Source: Paenibacillus_AR mesotrionivorans
GTDB lineage: Bacteria > Bacillota > Bacilli > Paenibacillales > NBRC-103111
Direction of reading: 5' to 3'
Length of the DNA stretch: 64,000 nt
Assembly (NCBI RefSeq): GCF_046098205.1
Contig: NZ_JBJURJ010000002.1
Span: forward strand, 62,001-126,000
The notes beneath the pieces are model-generated. The model saw nothing but the letters and a program-made list of their open reading frames with translations, was not told where the DNA came from and did no database searches. Below, piece by piece: positions 58,581 to 64,000 of this stretch. The translations under genes and the position numbers were made by a program. Each line of letters begins with the position of its first letter. The first letter of the stretch is position 1.

Positions 58581-59953
58581 TGTGCTTTTCCTCCTTTAAT
58601 AAAAATCAATCCGCTGGCCGCCAGCAGCAGTGCCCCGCACAGAATGGAAGCCCATCTGCCGCCCGCCGCAGGTTCGGCCGTTTCAGCAGCGGCCCGCGGC
58701 TTCATAAGCGGCGCCTGGTCCACCAGATCCTCCCGGGTCCCCGAGCCGAACAGCCCTTCCAGAAACAGCATACCCGGCGCACCAAAAAACAGCTGGTAGG
58801 CAGGTGTTTCATCTGTCAGGCTGAGGAAAAAGGAGTTGCTCCGGTAAGGCAAATCGCTGATGCCGTCTCCTTGCAGATCCAAACCGCCAAAATCATCCCA
58901 AAAATTATGCTCGATGATGTTGCCCGCCTCCGCTACCGCCTGGGCCTGAATCACATTGGCCACAAAATCATTGCCGGTGAGCCGGTTGCCCTCCGCATCG
59001 GTCATTTGAATCCCCAAAAAATTGCGCATAAACCGGTTGTTCTTGATAGTGGTATCCCGCAGGGTTTGGGCATAGATGCCCAGGCGGTTGCCCTCCACCC
59101 GGTTATTTTCCACCAGCACCCGCTTCACGTCGAACAGCAGAATGCCCTGCGCGGTGGCGTTGGCGCTTTGTTTGGCAAAATCATTTCCCGTCACCTGCGC
59201 CCCTTCATCCGCCATAATCATGGCTCCGGTCACATTGCGGCTGCCCGTATTGCCGGTGATTGCCGTGTCCCGGCTGAACATCAGGTGGTAGCCGTACCGG
59301 GATTCAGTGACCATGTTGCCCTCAATCCGGTTGCCCGTTCCTTTTTCAATATAAATCCCGTCAAACATATTGCTGATCCGGTTATTCAGGATCTGATTGC
59401 GGTCTGATTCCAGGAGATCAATGCCATTCCCCCGTTCTACCGGCTCTTCATCCTGGGACAGGCCGGTTGCCTGGACCGTCGTTCCTTCGATATGTATGTG
59501 TTCCAAAATATTCTCGTGAGCTTGATAGAAACGGATGCCAAAGCCTTGTGTGGCAATAGTCAGGTTATTCAACCGGTTGCCGCTGCCAGCCACCTCCAAG
59601 GCCACGCTGTCCGGATCCTCACGGGTATCCTCAATCCCGATTCCCTTAAGCTCCGCACCGGAAGCCTCCAGCCGGATCACCGGCCCTTCGTCCCCGTTCA
59701 CCACCTGAGCTTTACCGTCTCCCTGGATACGCAGCGGTTTTCGAATCACCACAGGCCCGACATACCGTCCCTCCGGAATCCGGAGCACAGTGCCTTCCTC
59801 CGCCGCATCGACCAGCGCCTGAAGAGAGGCGGGCTCTCCGGCCGCTTGAACCGGCCCGGCTGTCAGCCCAAGAACCGCTCCCGCCAGCACAAAACACAAA
59901 GGGAGCAGGAGGAGCCTGTCCCGTTTTTTCCGATCCGACGCTCTGACGTCCAT
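58577..59953 (-). CDS. nosD: NosD-like beta-helix maturation protein
   Basis: A 458-residue secreted right-handed beta-helix protein. The signal peptide is LLLLPLCFVLAGAVLGLTAGPVQA. A dozen NosD/CASH repeats follow (GNRLNNLTI, NQILNNRISNMFDGIYIEKGTGNRIEGN, NTGSRNVTGAMIM), and a C-terminal membrane anchor (~432-452, ASILCGALLLAASGLIFIKG). The domain WDDFGGLDLQGDGISDLPYRS near 360 is characteristic of NosD. It is the first gene of the cluster. The gene before it on this strand encodes a penicillin-binding protein, not NosZ. Confidence 0.9.
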   Translation of the reverse strand: MDVRASDRKKRDRLLLLPLCFVLAGAVLGLTAGPVQAAGEPASLQALVDAAEEGTVLRIPEGRYVGPVVIRKPLRIQGDGKAQVVNGDEGPVIRLEASGAELKGIGIEDTREDPDSVALEVAGSGNRLNNLTIATQGFGIRFYQAHENILEHIHIEGTTVQATGLSQDEEPVERGNGIDLLESDRNQILNNRISNMFDGIYIEKGTGNRIEGNMVTESRYGYHLMFSRDTAITGNTGSRNVTGAMIMADEGAQVTGNDFAKQSANATAQGILLFDVKRVLVENNRVEGNRLGIYAQTLRDTTIKNNRFMRNFLGIQMTDAEGNRLTGNDFVANVIQAQAVAEAGNIIEHNFWDDFGGLDLQGDGISDLPYRSNSFFLSLTDETPAYQLFFGAPGMLFLEGLFGSGTREDLVDQAPLMKPRAAAETAEPAAGGRWASILCGALLLAASGLIFIKGGKAQ

Positions 59954-60004
59954 GGGATCCCCGCTGCCTCCTTCATCTGTCCGGTAACCCGGACGCTTTA
60001 TTTA

Positions 60005-60046
60005 GGGTGTATGAAAATTTGCTCCCCCCGGAGCTTTCAGACACCC
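60005..60046. terminator. Hairpin between the PBP gene and nosD
   Basis: GGGTGT...ACACCC with TGAAA/TTTCA and GCTCC/GGAGC inner pairs forms a long stem. It is followed by TAAATAAA-type sequence, not a U-run. It could end PBP transcription weakly or act in the nosD leader. Confidence 0.45.
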
Positions 60047-60075
60047 CCTAGTATATCGGACCTGACATGGCTCCG

Positions 60076-61869
60076 TCATTTTTTTCGTTCTTTTTTTTCA
60101 TAATCGGCCAAAACCTCCATCACCTGACGGAACAGCATCACCGCCTCGGAGCCGCTTGCCTTCTGCTTCAGTGAAACCACCGCAACGGCATACCGGGGAG
60201 TCTCCACCGGACCGTACCCGATAAACCATTGGTTGTACAGGTCAGCCCCTGCCTCCGGGACCTGGGCCGTTCCCGATTTGCCTGCCAGATGCCAGCTGGC
60301 TCCCTTCAGAGCCGTTCCCGTACCGTTGGCCACCACGTCCTGCATCCACTTGAGAAGGGTCTCTGAAGTCCCCTTGGATATACCATCCTCACCGGAGAGA
60401 AGCTTCGCCGGAAAATCCGCCAGCTTTCGGTCTGTCTGGTAACGCACCTCCTGCACCACCCGTACAGTCTGAAGCTTCCCGCCATTGAGGAGCGTCACCA
60501 CCATATTGGCCGCCTGCAAAGGAGTCATACGCACATCGCGTTGCCCAATGGCCGTCTGCAGCCGGGCGCCCTCATCCTTTCGCGCCGCCTCATCCGTCCA
60601 GACTGTTCCACTGTCCTCCCGGTCCAGTTGGCGGAAGGCAGTGTCCTGCAGAAGCTTACCGCTCCAGCCCACCATGCCCCCAACACCCAGCTTCCGGGCG
60701 GCTTCCTCCACCTGCTCCGGTGTCAGCCGCTGCATAATTTGCCCGAACACAATATTGCAGGATTGGGCATAAGCCTGACGGAAGGTAAGCGTCCCATGCC
60801 CCTCCTTTTTCCAGCAGGTAAAATGGTATTTGCCCCAGGCCCCTTTGCATTCGAACCGTTCATCGGGACGGGCAACACCCGCCTCCAAGGCGGCGGCGGC
60901 GATTACAGTTTTGAAGATGGAGCCGGGTGTAGCCTCTAACAGCGCCTGGTTGGCCCAGCCCTTATCCAGCGGATTCACACTGTCCGGATCAAAGCGGGGA
61001 CGGCTGACCATACCGGCAATATCTGCCGTCTGCGCATCCAGCACCACAATAGCCCCATTTTGCAAACCGGCCTGATCCGCCAGCTGTTCCAATCCGTTCT
61101 GGAGACCGGCATCCAGCGTGGTCATCACCTTCAGCGGATAGTAGGCATTCTCCGGCGCGTGAAGCCGGTAACCAATGTCCGCAATCGGCTCATTGCGGGA
61201 GTCCGTATACAACGAAAGGAAGGTGCCCCCCAACCCGTTCAGCAGGGGCTGAAAGGATTTTTCCAGACCGGCTGCGCCGATAAGGCTGTCCGAAGCCAGA
61301 CGTCCCGCCTCCACCATGGGCATAAACTCCGCCTTCACCCGCTCCGGGTTCTGCCCGATGTAGCCGATTAATTGCGCCGCGTCATAAGGGGGAAGATAGC
61401 GCTGTTTGAAGGGCACCACCGCTACAGCAGCAGGCTGCAGCCTGCGGATGGTCTGGGCAGTGCCTGGGGAGAGGGGCAATGGCTTATTCCCGGCCGTACC
61501 TGTCCAGAACCGGGGAACCGTCAGCTCCCGGCGGAACCGGATCCAGGCCTCCGGCTCAATGCCCAGCACCCGGCCCATGGCATTCGCCTCCTCTTGGCTG
61601 ACATACGCTGCCAATGACACAGGAAACACCAACAGAGCCGAGTAGGTTTCACCCGTTAAGGACACTCCGTTCCGGTCATAAAAATCCCCGCGCCCCGAAT
61701 CCAGCAGCAGCCGCTGCTCCCGCTGCAGCACAGATTGGCGGACCAGATCCACTGGAGTGGATGCCCGCTCCACCTCCTGGACCGTCTGAAGCCAGAGAAG
61801 CCTTCCTGCCAGAGCCGCTATTGCTGTAACAAGCCCCAACAGAATGAAAAACAAGCGGCGCTTATCCAT
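60076..61869 (-). CDS. Class B penicillin-binding protein (D,D-transpeptidase)
   Basis: A 597-residue protein. One N-terminal TM (RRLFFILLGLVTAIAALAGRLLWLQ) is followed by the PBP dimerisation domain and a transpeptidase domain. SxxK is seen in TPGSIFKTVIAAAA near 318, SxN in SCNIVFG near 370 and KSGT in AGKSGTAQVP near 529. There is no PASTA domain. The start is ATG 61869 (MDKRRLF), with AAAGGA 8 nt upstream; earlier in-frame ATGs are less well placed. It makes peptidoglycan cross-links during elongation, division or sporulation; which of these is not clear from sequence. Confidence 0.92.
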   Translation of the reverse strand: MDKRRLFFILLGLVTAIAALAGRLLWLQTVQEVERASTPVDLVRQSVLQREQRLLLDSGRGDFYDRNGVSLTGETYSALLVFPVSLAAYVSQEEANAMGRVLGIEPEAWIRFRRELTVPRFWTGTAGNKPLPLSPGTAQTIRRLQPAAVAVVPFKQRYLPPYDAAQLIGYIGQNPERVKAEFMPMVEAGRLASDSLIGAAGLEKSFQPLLNGLGGTFLSLYTDSRNEPIADIGYRLHAPENAYYPLKVMTTLDAGLQNGLEQLADQAGLQNGAIVVLDAQTADIAGMVSRPRFDPDSVNPLDKGWANQALLEATPGSIFKTVIAAAALEAGVARPDERFECKGAWGKYHFTCWKKEGHGTLTFRQAYAQSCNIVFGQIMQRLTPEQVEEAARKLGVGGMVGWSGKLLQDTAFRQLDREDSGTVWTDEAARKDEGARLQTAIGQRDVRMTPLQAANMVVTLLNGGKLQTVRVVQEVRYQTDRKLADFPAKLLSGEDGISKGTSETLLKWMQDVVANGTGTALKGASWHLAGKSGTAQVPEAGADLYNQWFIGYGPVETPRYAVAVVSLKQKASGSEAVMLFRQVMEVLADYEKKERKK

Positions 61870-61925
61870 CCTCATCATCCTTTGTTTTCTCTTCCTCTCC
61901 AGTATGGGCAACATTTCCACGGCCA

Positions 61926-61962
61926 AAACAAAAACAGGCCCCCTCGGATAAAGGGGGCCTGC
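61926..61962 (-). terminator. Terminator of the chemoreceptor gene
   Basis: AGGCCCCCT (61936-61944) / AGGGGGCCT (61952-61960) is followed in minus-strand reading by GTTTTTGTTTT, 15 nt after the stop. Confidence 0.9.
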
Positions 61963-61974
61963 CTGCGTTTTGTT

Positions 61975-64000
61975 TTATACAGTAAACTTCTTCAGTTGAT
62001 CCTGCAGCGATACGGACAGGGACTCCAGGCTTTCGGACAGCTTCACCAAACCTTCGCTGACACTCAGCTGCTCGTTGCTTAAGGAGGCCACCTCTTCGGA
62101 GGTCGCGGAGGATTCCTCGGACACAGCGCTGACATTGCTCATGGCATCGGTCAGGGTGGACTGGGATTCTTCCAATGAACCCAGAGAGTGGTTGACACCC
62201 TTCAGCCGTTCGCTTAATCCGTCCATTTGACTGCGGACCTGGCCGAAGATCAAATCCGCTTCCTTTACAGAAGTGATCTGCTGTTGGAAAACCGGGTAAG
62301 CATCCGACAAGGCGGTTACCGTTTCATCAATTTCACGCTGGATGGTATCTGTAATCTGGCCGACAATCTCGATGGATTGTTTGGACTGCTCCGCCAGCTT
62401 GCGGATTTCATCGGCGACTACCATGAAGCTTTTGCCTGCAGCGCCTGCACGGGCGGCTTCAATGGTTGCGTTCAAGGACAGGATATTGGTTTGTTTGGAG
62501 ATATTGTTCAGCATCTCCAGGATCTTGCGGATGGAGGAGGTGCTTTCCTTCAGGTGATCCACCTTTTCCACCATATTGCGGGTCATTTGCTCGGTATCAT
62601 TGGTCTTGGCAATCAAATCCGCCATATACACGGTGCCCCGTTCGCTGACCTGCTCCACCTGGATGGTGGCATGGTTCATTTCTTCATTGGCTTTTGCCAT
62701 CTCGCGCATTTTGAGGCCAATTTCATAGGTAATGGTATTGCCCTTCTCCGCCTCTACCGCGAGACTGGACGCTCCATTGGCGATTTCCTCCGTGGCTACG
62801 GCAATCTCCTTGGCGGAGATGGCGGTTTGCTTGGAAACATTCAACAGCACATTGGAGTTGTTCAGCACCTCTTGGGCGGAATGGTTGGTCTGCTGGACCA
62901 GCTTGGTGATCTGCTCCATCATCTGGTTGAAGCTTTGACCTAATTGGCCGATCTCATCCCGGCTGGTAAAGCGTGTCCGTACGGTCAGATTGCCCTGCTC
63001 ACCCTGCTGCATCAGATTGCGCAGATTAATCAGCGGCCGGCCTACCATCCAGGCTACGAAGAAGCCGGAAGCCACCGCAAAGGCCATAGCGACCAGGACC
63101 ATAATAATCGTCAGGTCCCAAATTTTCTCGGCATCCTTCACCAGATCATCCACAGGAACGGCAGTAGCCACCGTCCAGGGGGACACAGACAGCTTCTTGA
63201 AGATGGTCAGCCTGTCGTCAATGGTGCGGTTGGCGGCGGATTCTACCCCCAGCTTCTGATCCTCGTCGCTGAGCGTCACATCAAAAGCCTTGCCCACCCG
63301 TGCCGGGTCAGGCGTACGGACCAGATTGCCGTTTTCATCGATAATGACAACCGGGGCTTCTCCCTCTTTGTTCAGGTTCTCAAGTCCCGCATGAAGCATC
63401 TTTTCCTTCAATTCAATCAAAAGCACATATTGCTTGTTGCCGGTTTGAATATCCTTCAACAGACGGCCCATGCCGAATACGCCCTTGATGTTGCCCCAAT
63501 AGCTTTCGGGAATTGTCGGCAGCCATACTGCGGCACCGTCCCCTTCCACAACCTTCTTGAACCATTCCTGCTCCCTTACTTTCTCGCGGATGGTAACAGA
63601 GCTGCTGTCCGTGCCGAGATTCCTGCTGTCTTCACTGATGCCGATCAGCACGGCCGTGGAAACATCATTCTTGCCGGAGAAGAACGAGCCCAACCGGGTA
63701 CTGGCGGTTTGCTGCGCCTGAAGCTGGTCGTAAGCGCTCAAGGTGGTATCGGAGATATTGCGCAGCGACTTCATGAAATCCTGGTCTGTCAGCATCTGCA
63801 TGGTGATATCTTCGTACACCTTCAAGGCCTGCTCGGTATTGCTGCCGGCTAATGTAATTGTCTTTTCAGTAGCCTGGGCGACTTTGTCTTTAATAATCGC
63901 TTTGGACTGCATGTATGAAAAAAGACCCACCGCCAGCACCAGAAGCACAATACAGGAAAAGAAAATTAAAAATAGCTTGACGCTGACTGATCTTGCCGGG
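61975..64000 (-). CDS. Methyl-accepting chemotaxis protein (dCache), 5' end outside window
   Basis: 674 residues are visible. The frame stays open to the window edge upstream of the in-frame GTG at 63948 (PARSVSVKLFLIFFSCIVLLVLAV), so the true start lies outside. TM1 (VKLFLIFFSCIVLLVLAVGLF) is followed by a large dCache sensor (~40-300, ESYWGNIKGVFGMGRL; GKAFDVTLSDEDQ; PWTVATAVPVDDLV), TM2, HAMP (LINLRNLMQQGEQGNLTVR) and the signalling bundle. The tip is MLNNISKQTNILSLNATIEAARAGAAGKSFMVVADEI, split here over ~505-545. The ligand is unknown. Confidence 0.92.
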   Translation of the reverse strand, partial: PARSVSVKLFLIFFSCIVLLVLAVGLFSYMQSKAIIKDKVAQATEKTITLAGSNTEQALKVYEDITMQMLTDQDFMKSLRNISDTTLSAYDQLQAQQTASTRLGSFFSGKNDVSTAVLIGISEDSRNLGTDSSSVTIREKVREQEWFKKVVEGDGAAVWLPTIPESYWGNIKGVFGMGRLLKDIQTGNKQYVLLIELKEKMLHAGLENLNKEGEAPVVIIDENGNLVRTPDPARVGKAFDVTLSDEDQKLGVESAANRTIDDRLTIFKKLSVSPWTVATAVPVDDLVKDAEKIWDLTIIMVLVAMAFAVASGFFVAWMVGRPLINLRNLMQQGEQGNLTVRTRFTSRDEIGQLGQSFNQMMEQITKLVQQTNHSAQEVLNNSNVLLNVSKQTAISAKEIAVATEEIANGASSLAVEAEKGNTITYEIGLKMREMAKANEEMNHATIQVEQVSERGTVYMADLIAKTNDTEQMTRNMVEKVDHLKESTSSIRKILEMLNNISKQTNILSLNATIEAARAGAAGKSFMVVADEIRKLAEQSKQSIEIVGQITDTIQREIDETVTALSDAYPVFQQQITSVKEADLIFGQVRSQMDGLSERLKGVNHSLGSLEESQSTLTDAMSNVSAVSEESSATSEEVASLSNEQLSVSEGLVKLSESLESLSVSLQDQLKKFTV

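Overview
The window is most likely from a spore-forming member of the Bacillales close to Paenibacillus. The evidence is an intact sporulation sigma factor SigK, a BclB-like collagen exosporium protein, a general-stress ribosomal protein L25/Ctc, a YesMN-type two-component pair, surface proteins with SLH domains, Gram-positive Shine-Dalgarno sites (AAGGAGG) and moderately high GC. Genes are dense on both strands. I saw no tRNA, rRNA, insertion sequence, integrase or CRISPR array. The genus is inferred, not proven.

Layout. (1) 1-11220: a minus-strand cassette of LLH-type holin, a 2399-residue secreted protein (Big-1, OmpL47-like domains, 23 HYR repeats, CBM3), an XhlA-like membrane protein, a DUF1906 glycosidase-fold protein, and an Ala/Lys/Glu-rich protein running off the window. 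A divergent, overlapping gene pair upstream looks like a two-subunit sigma factor of the SigO/RsoA kind. (2) 11678-21203: a 2875-residue cell-surface pectin-degrading protein with four catalytic domains and three SLH domains, preceded by a MerR-family regulator. The promoter between them has a 19-bp spacer filled by an inverted repeat, the classic MerR-activated layout. (3) 21410-26858: sigK, a formate/nitrite-type channel, a PIG-V-type mannosyltransferase and the collagen-like exosporium protein. (4) 27772-32914: a sensor kinase/response regulator pair divergent from a three-gene ABC transporter, resembling LnrJK/LnrLMN, with a 14-bp perfect dyad between them. (5) 33412-38542: an ABC exporter, two FecCD iron-siderophore permeases behind a strong Fur box, and L25/Ctc. 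(6) 38907-44682: a PDZ-Lon protease (YlbL/SepM type), a J-like membrane protein lacking HPD, an L,D-transpeptidase, a secreted protein, NfnA/NfnB-like oxidoreductase subunits and a 55-residue small protein. (7) 45110-55428: a rhomboid protease, the PPDK/PEP-synthase regulator, a YesMN pair next to a TRAP transporter, a PrsA-like foldase and a chemoreceptor. (8) 55955-64000: a nos-type copper/maturation cluster (nosD, nosL, nosY, nosF and a YtkA-like lipoprotein) with no nosZ in the window, a class B penicillin-binding protein, and a chemoreceptor cut by the window edge.

Two observations deserve priority. The first is the holin-lysin-giant-adhesin cassette with its divergent split sigma factor, which could be a holin-dependent export system for an oversized surface protein. 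The second is a set of six intergenic 'quartet' repeats sharing one geometry: four words of roughly 20-25 bp, two direct then two inverted, at about 50-60-50 bp spacing. The word itself differs between loci. I know of no named family matching this arrangement.
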